Of a stretch of 64,000 nucleotides of DNA, positions 42,925 through 53,486 are shown one piece after another. The notes below the pieces were generated by a model, which made no database searches, had not been told where the DNA came from, and saw nothing but the letters and a program-made list of their open reading frames with translations. Both the position numbers and the translations under genes were made by a program. Source of the stretch: Fredericiella sp038205395 (lineage in GTDB: Bacteria > Chloroflexota > Anaerolineae > Caldilineales > Caldilineaceae); the NCBI GenBank assembly GCA_038205395.1, contig JBBRBX010000010.1, forward strand, positions 7,987 through 71,986. The letters run 5' to 3'. The first letter of the stretch is position 1; each line of letters begins with the position of its first letter.

Positions 42925-43947
42925 TTAAATACCAGTGAGCGGTGTATCCTTGCCGAGAGCATCCACCAGATGGCAAGCCACCCAATGGTCGGTGCGCTTT
43001 TCTTCAAAAGCCGGTTCAACCTGTTTGCAAATATCCTGCGCCAGTGGGCAGCGGGGATGGAAGCGACAGCCGGAAGGCGGATTGAGCGGCGACGGCACTT
43101 CGCCTGTCAGCACAACGCGCTCGCGTTTGCGCCGCGGGTCCGGCACCGGGATGGCGGAGAGCAGCGCCCGCGTGTACGGGTGCAGCGGGTCGCGGTACAA
43201 ATCCTCGCGCGAGGTGACCTCGACCAGCTTACCCAAGTACATCACACCGACGCGGTCGCTGATGTGTTCCACTACACTCAGATCGTGGGCGACAAACAGG
43301 TAGGAGAAGCCAAATTCGCGCTGCAGTTCCTTGAGCAGATTGAGAATCTGTGACTGAATGGAGACATCCAGCGCCGAAACCGGCTCATCACAGACGATAA
43401 AGCGCGGACGCAGCGAAAGGGCGCGAGCAATACCGATGCGCTGGCGCTGGCCGCCGGAAAATTCGTGCGGGTAACGGTGGGCGTGATAGGGATTCAGCCC
43501 CACCTTATCCAGCATCTCCTGCACGGTGGCGTTGCGCTCGGTCTTGTTCTTGACGCCGTGGATCAACAGCCCTTCGGCGATGATGTCGCCCACCGGCATA
43601 CGCGGGTCCAGCGAGGAATAGGGATCCTGAAAGACAACCTGCATCTGCCGGCGCAGCGCCTTCAATTCGCTGGAACGCAGATTGAAGACATCTTGCCCAT
43701 CAAAAAAGACGGAGCCTGCCGTAGCCGGGATAAGACGCAAAATCGTACGCGAGACGGTTGTTTTGCCGCAACCCGATTCGCCCACTAAGCCAAACGTTTC
43801 CCCCTCGCGCACGGTGAAGCTGACGTCGTCCACCGCCTTGACGTTAGCGACCACACGCTGAAACAGACCCGCGCGCACAGGGAAGTACGTTTTTAAATTC
43901 TGAACAACCAGTATGTCTCGTTTTGAGACAGGGACAGTCACCGCCAT
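42925..43947 (-). CDS. Oligopeptide ABC ATPase (OppF/DppF), set B
   Basis: 340 residues. Walker A VGESGCGKTTVSR, signature FSGGQRQRIGIARAL, Walker B FIVCDEPVSALDVS, H-loop LFVAHDLSVVEH. The C-terminal OppF-type region carries Cys in GCRFHPRCPLAQDICK, which could hold a cluster or zinc. It follows the OppD-type gene by 2 bp and precedes its binding protein. Confidence 0.93.
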   Translation of the reverse strand: MAVTVPVSKRDILVVQNLKTYFPVRAGLFQRVVANVKAVDDVSFTVREGETFGLVGESGCGKTTVSRTILRLIPATAGSVFFDGQDVFNLRSSELKALRRQMQVVFQDPYSSLDPRMPVGDIIAEGLLIHGVKNKTERNATVQEMLDKVGLNPYHAHRYPHEFSGGQRQRIGIARALSLRPRFIVCDEPVSALDVSIQSQILNLLKELQREFGFSYLFVAHDLSVVEHISDRVGVMYLGKLVEVTSREDLYRDPLHPYTRALLSAIPVPDPRRKRERVVLTGEVPSPLNPPSGCRFHPRCPLAQDICKQVEPAFEEKRTDHWVACHLVDALGKDTPLTGI

Positions 43948-43949
43948 AA

Positions 43950-45074
43950 TTAACTCGCTTCGCTTACAGGCACCAATTCTTCGGTGCCTTCAAAATGCCA
44001 GCTCGCTTTTTCCACACCGGCCCACAGATGGGCGGTGGCGGGTTGGTGCATAAAACAGCGCACACGATGCCCCGGTTTGACTTCTTCCAGCTCCGGCAGC
44101 CGCTCAGCGCACAACTCTTTGGCATAAGGGCAGCGCGGGTGAAATTTGCAGCCGCTGGGCAGGTTGATCAGGTTGGGCACAGAGCCAGGGATCACAGCCA
44201 GCGTGTTTTGGATCACCCCCAGGACGGGGATGGCGGCCAGCAGCCCTTCAGCATAAGGATGAAGCTGCTCATCAAAAATCGAATAGACATCCGTGTGCTC
44301 CACGATTTGCCCGGCATACATCACCGCCACCATATCGCACATTTCGGCGATCACCCCCATATCATGGGTGATCAACAAAATCGCCGTATTCAACTCGCTG
44401 CGCAGGTTGCGCATCAGGTCAAGAATCTGCGCCTGGATGGTCACATCCAGCGCCGTAGTCGGCTCGTCGGCAATCAACAGCTTTGGCTTGCAAGCCAGCG
44501 CCATGGCAATCATCACACGTTGCGCCATCCCGCCGGAGATTTCATGTGGGTAGGCGTCGGCGCGCCGCTGCGGATCAGCAATGCCCACTATACGCAGCAA
44601 CTCCACCGCCTGCTTTTCCGACTCTTCCTTTGACAAGCGTTGATGGGTCACCAGCGCTTCAGCAATCTGGTCGCCGATGCGAAAGACAGGATTGAGGCAG
44701 CTGGTCGGCTGCTGAAAAATCATCGACATTTCATTGCCGCGCAGTTCCAGCATAACTGACTCCGGCGCTTGTGCCAGGTTTTGCTGATCAAACCAGACTT
44801 CGCCTTCCACAATCTTGCCTGAAGCCGGCAGCAGACGCATGATGGAGAGCGAGGTCACGCTCTTGCCGCTGCCCGATTCGCCCACCAGTCCCATCACCTG
44901 GCCGGGCTTGATCGAGAAATCGACGCCGTTGATTGCCTGCACAACGCCGTCTTCCGTATAGAAATAGGTCTTCAGCCCCTTTACCTTGAGCAGCGGCTCT
45001 ACACCTTCGAATGGATCAACGGCAGTATAGGAGGTGGAAGAAGACTCCCTAGGAGTAGAATTTTCATTCATCAT
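43950..45074 (-). CDS. Oligopeptide ABC ATPase (OppD/DppD), set B
   Basis: About 374 residues. Walker A VGESGSGKSVTSLS, Q-loop MIFQQPTSCLNP, signature ISGGMAQRVMIAMALA, Walker B LLIADEPTTALDVT, H-loop LLITHDMGVIAE. C-terminal Cys cluster GCKFHPRCPYAKELC. The N-terminus has an extra Ser/Thr-rich leader of 20 residues. Start chosen at ATG 45074; ATG 45071 and 45095 are alternatives, none with a strong ribosome-binding site. First gene of set B. Confidence 0.92.
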   Translation of the reverse strand: MMNENSTPRESSSTSYTAVDPFEGVEPLLKVKGLKTYFYTEDGVVQAINGVDFSIKPGQVMGLVGESGSGKSVTSLSIMRLLPASGKIVEGEVWFDQQNLAQAPESVMLELRGNEMSMIFQQPTSCLNPVFRIGDQIAEALVTHQRLSKEESEKQAVELLRIVGIADPQRRADAYPHEISGGMAQRVMIAMALACKPKLLIADEPTTALDVTIQAQILDLMRNLRSELNTAILLITHDMGVIAEMCDMVAVMYAGQIVEHTDVYSIFDEQLHPYAEGLLAAIPVLGVIQNTLAVIPGSVPNLINLPSGCKFHPRCPYAKELCAERLPELEEVKPGHRVRCFMHQPATAHLWAGVEKASWHFEGTEELVPVSEAS

Positions 45075-45096
45075 AAAAGTAAGATACCCCCCCATG

Positions 45097-45146
45097 TGCG
45101 GTCAGACCGCAACGCATGTGTCCCCAGCCTGGACGAGCAGCCAGGC
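45097..45146. promoter_or_regulatory. Two small hairpins between transporter sets A and B
   Basis: TGCGGTC-A-GACCGCA (45097-45111) and GCCTGG-8-CCAGGC (45127-45146) lie in the 95-bp gap between the last permease of set A and the first ATPase of set B. No T-run follows either. They may limit readthrough or mark a promoter operator; the two sets could still be co-transcribed. Confidence 0.4.
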
Positions 45147-45169
45147 CTGCGTATGTCCGGTAAAAATGC

Positions 45170-46177
45170 TTAGCGCTTCAGGCGCGGGTCGAGCGCGTCA
45201 CGCAGGCCATCACCGATAAAGTTGAACGAAATAGTGACCAGACAGAGCGGGATACCCGGCACCAGCGGCAGCCACGGGTGCTGGAACATATAGCTCTGCG
45301 CCGTCGACAACATGTTGCCCCAGGAGGGAGTCGGCTCCTGCACGCCTACGCCCAAGAAGCTGAGGGCGGACTCGGCGATCACGATGCCCGCCAATCCCAG
45401 GCTGGCGTTGACCAGAATGGGGGCGATGCCGTTGGGGATAATGTGACGAAAAATGATGCGCGTGTTGGAGGCGCCCATGGCACGCAGCGACTCAACAAAA
45501 TCCTGGTTGCGCAAGGTGAGCGCCATGCCGCGCATCAGGCGCGCCGCACCCGTCCACCCTAACACAATCAAAATGAAGATCAGCACGATCACTTTGTTGG
45601 CTTCGACCGCAGGCGCGGCCAGCATCCAAGCGACGCCGTTGGTAATAAAAGCGGGAATGGGCAGTTGGCCGCCGCTGCGAATCAAGATAGAGGCCGTGAT
45701 CAGCAGAATCGGCAGCGTGGGCAGCGAAAGCAAGAACTCCACCACGCGCGAGATAATCGCATCCGGCCAGCCGCCAAAGAAGCCGGAAAGCGCGCCCAGT
45801 GCAACGCCCACCGATTCCTGTAGAATTACAACGACAAAGGCAATCGTCAAAGAGACGCGTGCGCCGTATAGGACACGCGTAAACAGGTCACGCCCCAGGT
45901 GATCCACGCCCAGCAGATGGAATTCACCGGTGCTGCTCAGGATACCGGGAGGGCCTGGCCGCGAAGAGACGGCAATGTCGATGGCATCGCGTGGAAAAGG
46001 AGCAATAATCGGCGCCAGCAGCGCCATTACAAACATAATGACAATGAAGACAAGCGAGATTACAGCCAGTTTGTGGCGCCGGAAGCGGCGCGCCACCAGC
46101 GCAAACTGGCTTTCTTCCCTACCTTCACGTGGAATTTTGGCAGTGGCCAAGGGTTTGGCGTCGGCAGTTGCAGCCAT
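45170..46177 (-). CDS. Oligopeptide-type ABC permease (DppC/OppC), set A
   Basis: 335 residues with the usual DppC start (VARRFRRHKLAVISLVFIVIM), HLLGVDHLGRDLFTRVLYGARVSL, docking loop LRAMGASNTRIIFRHIIPNGIAPI and C-terminal FIGDGLRDALDPRLKR. Lies 32 bp after the DppB-type gene. Pairs with it as the membrane channel of set A. Confidence 0.94.
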   Translation of the reverse strand: MAATADAKPLATAKIPREGREESQFALVARRFRRHKLAVISLVFIVIMFVMALLAPIIAPFPRDAIDIAVSSRPGPPGILSSTGEFHLLGVDHLGRDLFTRVLYGARVSLTIAFVVVILQESVGVALGALSGFFGGWPDAIISRVVEFLLSLPTLPILLITASILIRSGGQLPIPAFITNGVAWMLAAPAVEANKVIVLIFILIVLGWTGAARLMRGMALTLRNQDFVESLRAMGASNTRIIFRHIIPNGIAPILVNASLGLAGIVIAESALSFLGVGVQEPTPSWGNMLSTAQSYMFQHPWLPLVPGIPLCLVTISFNFIGDGLRDALDPRLKR

Positions 46178-46209
46178 AAAGATCCTCTCAAAAACAACCG
46201 CAAAGACAA

Positions 46210-47397
46210 CTACGAATAACGAATGCGCGGGTCAACCACTGCGTACAGAATATCGCCCAGCAGCGTAGCAAAGACAGTCAGAATCGTCGTGACGTAGATA
46301 AAGGCAAGGGCAATGTTATAGTCGGAGCGCTGCAAGGCATCATTGAACAAGCGCCCCATGCCCGGCCAGGCAAATACAGTCTCCGTCAAAATTGCGCCGG
46401 CGAACAAGCCCGGAATTGTCAACACCAGCACGGTGATGAACGGGATCAAGGCGTTGCGCAGCGCATGCTTGTTGATGACCAACCGCTCGCGCAGCCCCTT
46501 GGCACGCGCAGTGCGCACATAATCCTGGCGCAGCACTTCCAACATCGAAGAGCGCAGGAAGCGGCTCCAAAACGAGACATTGATGATCGTCAGCACTGTC
46601 ACCGGCATGACGAGATGCAGGAAAAGATCGACGAAGGAGCCGGGCTGGATAGACGGCAGCCAACTGGCAATTTCATAGGGGCGCACAGCCTGCTGTAGCC
46701 CAGACGGCAGCGCAAGCAGCCAGGGAAAACGACCTTGCCCCAGACTGGGCAGCACCGAAAAAAGCAGAATAAAAAGCAGCCCAAAGAAAAAGGTCGGCAT
46801 AGAGGAACCAATAAAGGCCGCGGTAGTAAAGGTATAGTCAAAGCGCGAATACTGTTTCACCGCGCTGTAAATGCCAAGCGGAATGCCGATCAACAGGGCC
46901 AACCCTAGCGCAATAACCTGCAACTGCACCGTCGCCCACAACCGGCTCATCAACAGATCCCACACTGGCTGGCCGGGCTGGACAACGGTTGACTTACCAA
47001 AGTCACCAAACAGAATCCCGCGGCTGTTTTTGATGACCGGATGGATCGTAGGCAGTTCGGAGGCGTAGACATAGTCCTTGCAGCCGCCGCCTTCTTCCGG
47101 CGTTGCTTCCATATAGCAGCCCAGCGGCACATTGGCGAAGATTTCGTTCCCGCCCAGCATAATGGGGCCGGTAGGCCAGCCGATCAACCAACGCGAATAG
47201 CGTATCGGCCAAGACAGATCCAGTTCATACTGCGCACGCAAGCGCGCTCGCTCGGCAGGCGTGATGCGGCGCTGCTGCTGCGAAAGCCCAGTCAACGGGC
47301 CGCCGGGCGCAATGCTGAATAAGAAATACATAAAAAGAGAGACTACGAAAATCACGATCACCATTTGAAAAATACGGCGGATCAGATAGGCAGTCAT
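46210..47397 (-). CDS. Oligopeptide-type ABC permease (DppB/OppB), set A
   Basis: 395 residues, longer than the usual 310-340 because of an insert of about 70 residues between helices 1 and 2 (includes GCYMEATPEEGGGCKDYVY, with two Cys). Docking loop: RTARAKGLRERLVINKHALRNALIPF. The insert faces outside and could contact the unusual binding protein encoded just upstream. Two hairpins, one terminator-like, lie between that gene and this one. Confidence 0.92.
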   Translation of the reverse strand: MTAYLIRRIFQMVIVIFVVSLFMYFLFSIAPGGPLTGLSQQQRRITPAERARLRAQYELDLSWPIRYSRWLIGWPTGPIMLGGNEIFANVPLGCYMEATPEEGGGCKDYVYASELPTIHPVIKNSRGILFGDFGKSTVVQPGQPVWDLLMSRLWATVQLQVIALGLALLIGIPLGIYSAVKQYSRFDYTFTTAAFIGSSMPTFFFGLLFILLFSVLPSLGQGRFPWLLALPSGLQQAVRPYEIASWLPSIQPGSFVDLFLHLVMPVTVLTIINVSFWSRFLRSSMLEVLRQDYVRTARAKGLRERLVINKHALRNALIPFITVLVLTIPGLFAGAILTETVFAWPGMGRLFNDALQRSDYNIALAFIYVTTILTVFATLLGDILYAVVDPRIRYS

Positions 47398-47421
47398 GCG
47401 CTAGCCTGCTTTCGTACAAAA

Positions 47422-47459
47422 ACGGGCGGCGCTGCTGCTGTCCACAGTATGCCGCCCGT
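47422..47459 (-). terminator. Internal terminator/attenuator after the set-A binding-protein gene
   Basis: In the minus direction ACGGGCGGC, a 20-base loop, GCCGCCCGT, then TTTTGT. A classic Rho-independent form, sitting 25 bp before the DppB start. Partial termination here would give more binding protein than permease. Confidence 0.65.
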
Positions 47460-47485
47460 CCAATGTCCAAGGTCAATTCCTGGCC

Positions 47486-47528
47486 GCCCAGCCATCTCAT
47501 CGCAATGTTTATGAGGAGATGGCTGGGC
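47486..47528 (-). promoter_or_regulatory. 13-bp-arm hairpin after the set-A binding-protein gene
   Basis: GCCCAGCCATCTC (47486-47498) pairs exactly with GAGATGGCTGGGC (47516-47528), loop 17 bases. Lies 35 bp past the stop of the binding-protein gene and upstream of the terminator-like hairpin. Probably protects the 3' end of the binding-protein message. Confidence 0.6.
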
Positions 47529-47563
47529 AGCGCAGGATCTGCAACTTCAGCTACCCGTACAGA

Positions 47564-49471
<1,908 letters not shown>

Positions 49472-49563
49472 ACTGTCTCCTTCAAGAATGGTTCAACAAA
49501 AGAATCAGAACGGCGCCGGCGCCACAACACCGAGGCGCTGTAAACGCAGACACCGTTCACGCT

Positions 49564-50673
49564 TCACAGAGTAGTTGGTTTGGCTGCCGCAGCCGAGCGG
49601 GCAGCCTCTTCCTCTTTGCCCACCTCGTACAGATAGCAGGCGGTGTAATGGCCGCCGCCGTAATCTTTGAACGGCGGCTCCTCCTGCCGGCAGATGTCCA
49701 TAACGTGCGGGCAGCGCGTGGAGAAGTGACAGCCGCGCGGCGGATTGGCCGGACTGGGCACGTCGCCTTCCAAAATAATGCGCTGGCGCTTCAGCTCAAT
49801 GGACGGGTCAGGAATGGGCACAGCCGACAGCAACGCCTGCGTGTACGGGTGCATCGGCTTGGCGTACAACTCATCGCGCTCGGCCAACTCGACGATCTTG
49901 CCCAGATACATCACGGCAATGCGGTCGGAAATGTGGCGCACCACCGACAGGTCGTGGGCGATAAACAGATACGTCAAATTCAGCTCATCCTGCAAATCTT
50001 CCAGCAGGTTGATGATCTGCGCCTGAATCGACACATCCAGCGCCGAGATCGGCTCATCACACACAATAAACGAGGGGTTCACTGCCAGGGCACGCGCGAT
50101 ACCGATGCGCTGGCGCTGACCGCCGGAAAATTCGTGCGGATAGCGATTGATAAAATAAGGGTTGAGGTTGACGATTTTGAGCAGCTCCTGCACGCGCTCC
50201 TGGCGCTCTTTTTTGCCGGCGCCGATATTATGCACTTCGAGCGGCTCACTGATGATGCTGCCCACCGTCATACGCGGGTTGAGCGACGCATACGGATCCT
50301 GAAAGATCATCTGCATGCGTCGGCGCATTTTGCGCAGTTCTTCACCTTTGACGCTGGTCAGGTTCTTGCCTTCAAACACGACCTCGCCCGCGGTGGGACG
50401 ATAGAGCTGCAAGATCGCCCGCCCTGTCGTCGATTTGCCGCAGCCGGACTCACCGACCAGCCCCAACGTTTCGCCGCGGTAGATATCAAAATTAATCCCA
50501 TCCACAGCCTTGATGGCGCCGACCTGGCGCTGGAAGACGATCCCTTTGCTGATCGGGAAGTACATCTTCAGCCCGGCGACATGCAGAAGCGTCTCGCCTG
50601 TGGCTTTGGCAGTCTGCATACCATAGCCTGTACTCTTGCCTGTAGCTTTCGCACTGTTGGTGGCGACGGTCAT
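49564..50673 (-). CDS. Oligopeptide ABC ATPase (OppF/DppF), set A
   Basis: 369 residues. A 45-residue N-terminal extension rich in Thr, Ala and Lys precedes the OppF core. Walker A VGESGCGKSTTGRA, signature FSGGQRQRIGIARALA, Walker B FIVCDEPISALDVS, H-loop IAHDLSVVRH. C-terminal GCHFSTRCPHVMDICR holds the OppF cysteines. ATG 50673 overlaps the OppD stop by ATGA. A longer in-frame extension overlapping OppD is rejected. Confidence 0.94.
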   Translation of the reverse strand: MTVATNSAKATGKSTGYGMQTAKATGETLLHVAGLKMYFPISKGIVFQRQVGAIKAVDGINFDIYRGETLGLVGESGCGKSTTGRAILQLYRPTAGEVVFEGKNLTSVKGEELRKMRRRMQMIFQDPYASLNPRMTVGSIISEPLEVHNIGAGKKERQERVQELLKIVNLNPYFINRYPHEFSGGQRQRIGIARALAVNPSFIVCDEPISALDVSIQAQIINLLEDLQDELNLTYLFIAHDLSVVRHISDRIAVMYLGKIVELAERDELYAKPMHPYTQALLSAVPIPDPSIELKRQRIILEGDVPSPANPPRGCHFSTRCPHVMDICRQEEPPFKDYGGGHYTACYLYEVGKEEEAARSAAAAKPTTL

Positions 50674-51683
50674 GCAACTGCCCCCTGCGCTTCCGTAATA
50701 TGAATTTCGACGCCGGAGATGTCCGCCCAACAGGCGGCCCGGTGGTTTAACCCCACCTCCATCAGCGGCGGGTTTTCCTGCCAGCATTTTTCAAAAACAA
50801 ACTGGCAGCGCGGGGCAAATGGGCAGTGGTTGGGCGGCTCCAACAAATCGGGCGGCAGGCCATCAATCGGCACCAGCCGCTTCTGGCGGCCCAAATCCAG
50901 ACGCGGGATCGAGCGCAGCAAGCCAAGGGTATAAGGGTGACGGGGCTGCACATAAATAGCGTTGACGTCACTCTCTTCAACAATAAAGCCGGCATACATG
51001 ACAAGCACCCGCTGCGCCAGCCCGGCCACCACACCCAAGTCGTGGGTGATCCAGATAATCGCCATCCCCAATTCATCCTGCAGGCGGCGCACTAAATCAA
51101 TAATCTGCGCCTGGATGGTGACATCCAGCGCCGTAGTCGGCTCATCGGCGATCAACAACTGCGGGTCACAGCTCAGCCCCATCGCAATCATCACGCGCTG
51201 ACGCATCCCACCGGAAAACTGGTGCGGGTAATCATCCAAGCGTGATTCCGCACCGGGGATGCCGACCATTTCCAGCAGCTGCACGGCACGCTTGCGCGCC
51301 TGCTCCTTATTCATATGCAGGTGCAGCTCGAGCGCCTCCGTAATCTGGCGGCCAATCGTCAACACCGGATTGAGCGAGGTCATGGGGTCTTGAAAGATCA
51401 TAGCGATGCGGTTGCCGCGAATTTCACGCAGTTCGTTTTCGCTGAGCTTGATCAAGTCTTGCCCATCGAACCAGACTTCGCCATCGACAATCTTGCCAGG
51501 GGGCTGCGGAATCAGACGGATCAGCGACATCACGCCCACGCTCTTGCCTGAGCCGGACTCGCCGACAATTGCTACGGTCTCGCCTTTGTCGACCGTATAG
51601 GTAATCCCGTTCACAGCATGGACAACGCCGTCCTGTGTGAAGAACTGCGTTTTGAGGTTCTTCACTTCGAGCAGTTTGGGCAT
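50670..51683 (-). CDS. Oligopeptide ABC ATPase (OppD/DppD), set A
   Basis: 337 residues. Walker A VGESGSGKSVGVMS, Q-loop MIFQDPMTSLNP, signature FSGGMRQRVMIAMGLS, Walker B LLIADEPTTALDVT, H-loop WITHDLGVVAG. C-terminal CPFAPRCQFVFEKCW. First gene of transporter set A; the 354 bp upstream should contain the promoter. Confidence 0.94.
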   Translation of the reverse strand: MPKLLEVKNLKTQFFTQDGVVHAVNGITYTVDKGETVAIVGESGSGKSVGVMSLIRLIPQPPGKIVDGEVWFDGQDLIKLSENELREIRGNRIAMIFQDPMTSLNPVLTIGRQITEALELHLHMNKEQARKRAVQLLEMVGIPGAESRLDDYPHQFSGGMRQRVMIAMGLSCDPQLLIADEPTTALDVTIQAQIIDLVRRLQDELGMAIIWITHDLGVVAGLAQRVLVMYAGFIVEESDVNAIYVQPRHPYTLGLLRSIPRLDLGRQKRLVPIDGLPPDLLEPPNHCPFAPRCQFVFEKCWQENPPLMEVGLNHRAACWADISGVEIHITEAQGAVA

Positions 51684-52037
51684 GTACAGGCTTCTCCCCA
51701 GTTGATCCCAAATCTTTGAAAGGTAGGCCGGCTAAGCGGAAAACCACATTGCCGCCCTAGCGCACGGTAAGAAGTGAACCGCAGGCATAGGCTGCCGGTG
51801 CTTTATATTGCAGGTTGGACGTCCTTACGTACTGATCGTGGCGAAGCGGCGTTCATGCAGTGAATGTCGGCAGGCCAGTGGCCTTCAGGCGATAAAGTGC
51901 AGGCCAGGACGCTAAGTGGGCAAAGCTTAACAAAGAATAGTACGGTTGTCAAACAGTCGCGCGCGCAACAGAGTTTAGCGACAAAAGAGGTTGTCAGGGC
52001 CGTGGCCACACCGCCAAAGACCCTGACACTCCGCAGG
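51684..52037. other. 354-bp intergenic stretch upstream of transporter set A
   Basis: No gene seen. It holds a probable argG terminator at 51992-52028 and a minus-strand TTGACA at 51947-51952 that could be a -35 element, though no good -10 is found at the right distance. A long plus-strand frame that starts here is the shadow of argG. Confidence 0.55.
51992..52028 (-). terminator. Probable argG terminator
   Basis: In the minus direction TGTCAGGG, 21-base loop (with its own GTGGCCAC), CCCTGACA, then ACCTCTTTTG. Starts 10 bp after the argG stop. The T-run is displaced by five bases, so efficiency is uncertain. Confidence 0.55.
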
Positions 52038-53303
52038 CTAATCACGTTTGAAATCGTCATAGTCGACTTCATCAAAGTCGCTCACGCCGCGCCCTTGCAG
52101 CCGCAGCATCGCCTCGACCTTAAGCGGCAGGCCAAAGAGCTTGATAAAGCCTTCCGCATCCGCCTGATTGTAGACGTCATCTTCGTCAAAAGTAACATAG
52201 TCTTCGCGATAGAGGCTGTACGGGCTTTTGCGCCCAGCCAGGATCACATTGCCCTTGTACAGCTTCAGACGAACCGCACCCGTGATATTGCGTTCCGTAA
52301 AGTTGACAAAGATCGTCAACGCCTCGCGCAGTGGTGTGAACCACTGCCCATTGTAGACCAGCTCCGCAAAGCGCAAGCCAACCATCTGCTTGAAATGCAG
52401 CGTCTCCTTGTCCAAGCACAACTGCTCCAGCGCGGCATGGGCCTTGTAGAGCAGGGTGCCGCCCGGCGTTTCATACACACCATGGCTCTTCATGCCGACC
52501 AGCCGGTTTTCTACAATATCTACGCGGCCGATGCCATGCTTGGCGCCCAGTTCGTTGAGCAGCTGCACGACGCCCACCGGCCCCTGCGCCACGCCGTTCA
52601 CCCGTTCCGGCGTTCCCTTGCGAAAATAAATTTCGACATACTCCGGCTCTTCCGGCGCGCGTTCAGGAGCCGACGTCCACTCAAACATATCGTCCGGCGG
52701 TTCGTTCCACGGGTCTTCCAGCGGCCCCCCCTCATTGCTCAGATGCCAGATGTTGCGGTCCTGGCTGTAAATGCGCTCCATCGTCGCTTTGACGGGCACG
52801 TTGTGCTCGGCGGCATAATCCAGCGCATCCTTGCGCCCGCGGATGTTCCACTCGCGCCACGGTGCAATAATGCGCAGCCTGGGGTTAAGGGCCATCACCG
52901 TCAGTTCAAAGCGCACCTGGTCATTACCTTTACCGGTTGCGCCATGCGCGACGGCATCCGCTCCCTCCAGTTCGGCAATTTCCACCAACTTTTTTGCGAT
53001 CAGCGGACGAGCAAATGAAGTGCCCAAGAGGTAATCACGCTCGTAGAGCGCACCCGCCTGCATGGTGGGAAACACATAGTCATTCAGAAATTCCAGCCGT
53101 AAATCTTCCACATAGCACTTGCTGGCGCCGGAAGCCAGCGCCTTCTCTTCCAGCCCTGCCAGCTCGTCATCTTGCCCTAAATTGGCACAAAAACAGATGA
53201 CTTCACACTGATAATTATTTTTGAGCCAAGGAACAATGATGCTAGTGTCCAGCCCGCCCGAATAGGCAAGCACACATTTTTTTACAATCGGTTTGACGGT
53301 CAT
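52038..53303 (-). CDS. argG: Argininosuccinate synthase
   Basis: 421 residues. Joins citrulline and aspartate with ATP in arginine synthesis. PP-loop AYSGGLDTSIIVPWL, then HGATGKGNDQVRFEL, APWREW and NEPPDDMFEWT, and GIGRVDIVENRLVGMKSHGVYETPGG are family landmarks. The ATG at 53303 (MTVKPIVKKCV) is preferred over an upstream in-frame start. No other arginine gene is nearby (argH and argF are not in the window). A TATAAT box lies 38 bp upstream and a strong hairpin just before that. Confidence 0.96.
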   Translation of the reverse strand: MTVKPIVKKCVLAYSGGLDTSIIVPWLKNNYQCEVICFCANLGQDDELAGLEEKALASGASKCYVEDLRLEFLNDYVFPTMQAGALYERDYLLGTSFARPLIAKKLVEIAELEGADAVAHGATGKGNDQVRFELTVMALNPRLRIIAPWREWNIRGRKDALDYAAEHNVPVKATMERIYSQDRNIWHLSNEGGPLEDPWNEPPDDMFEWTSAPERAPEEPEYVEIYFRKGTPERVNGVAQGPVGVVQLLNELGAKHGIGRVDIVENRLVGMKSHGVYETPGGTLLYKAHAALEQLCLDKETLHFKQMVGLRFAELVYNGQWFTPLREALTIFVNFTERNITGAVRLKLYKGNVILAGRKSPYSLYREDYVTFDEDDVYNQADAEGFIKLFGLPLKVEAMLRLQGRGVSDFDEVDYDDFKRD

Positions 53304-53340
53304 GAAGCTGCCTTTCAAAAGAGGATGACGATGCAAGCGG

Positions 53341-53346
53341 ATTATA
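53341..53346 (-). promoter_or_regulatory. TATAAT box of the argG promoter
   Basis: Perfect -10 hexamer on the minus strand, 38 bases before the argG ATG. The -35 position would fall inside the right side of the terminator hairpin and is a poor match (AGCGGA-like). Confidence 0.5.
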
Positions 53347-53350
53347 CAAT

Positions 53351-53393
53351 AAAGGCGTACACATCCGCTATGCAGCGCGATGTGTACGCCTTT
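53351..53393 (-). terminator. Strong terminator of the SpoVS-like gene, overlapping the argG promoter region
   Basis: AAAGGCGTACACATC and GATGTGTACGCCTTT: 15-bp perfect arms with a 13-base loop that can pair further (CGC with GCG). TTTATTG follows in the minus direction and TTTTG in the plus direction. It is 94 bp after the SpoVS-like stop and just upstream of the argG TATAAT. Confidence 0.75.
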
Positions 53394-53486
53394 TGTCCGC
53401 TCATCGGCAAAACCCTACGCTTCTCCCTAAAGCACAGAGTTTAAGAGGAAAGCAAAACAGTTGACGGACAGTTGTTTGTCTTTCTT

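Noticed and set aside
51864..53018. Plus-strand open frame of about 380 codons
   Set aside because: Antisense to argG and without motifs or ribosome-binding site.
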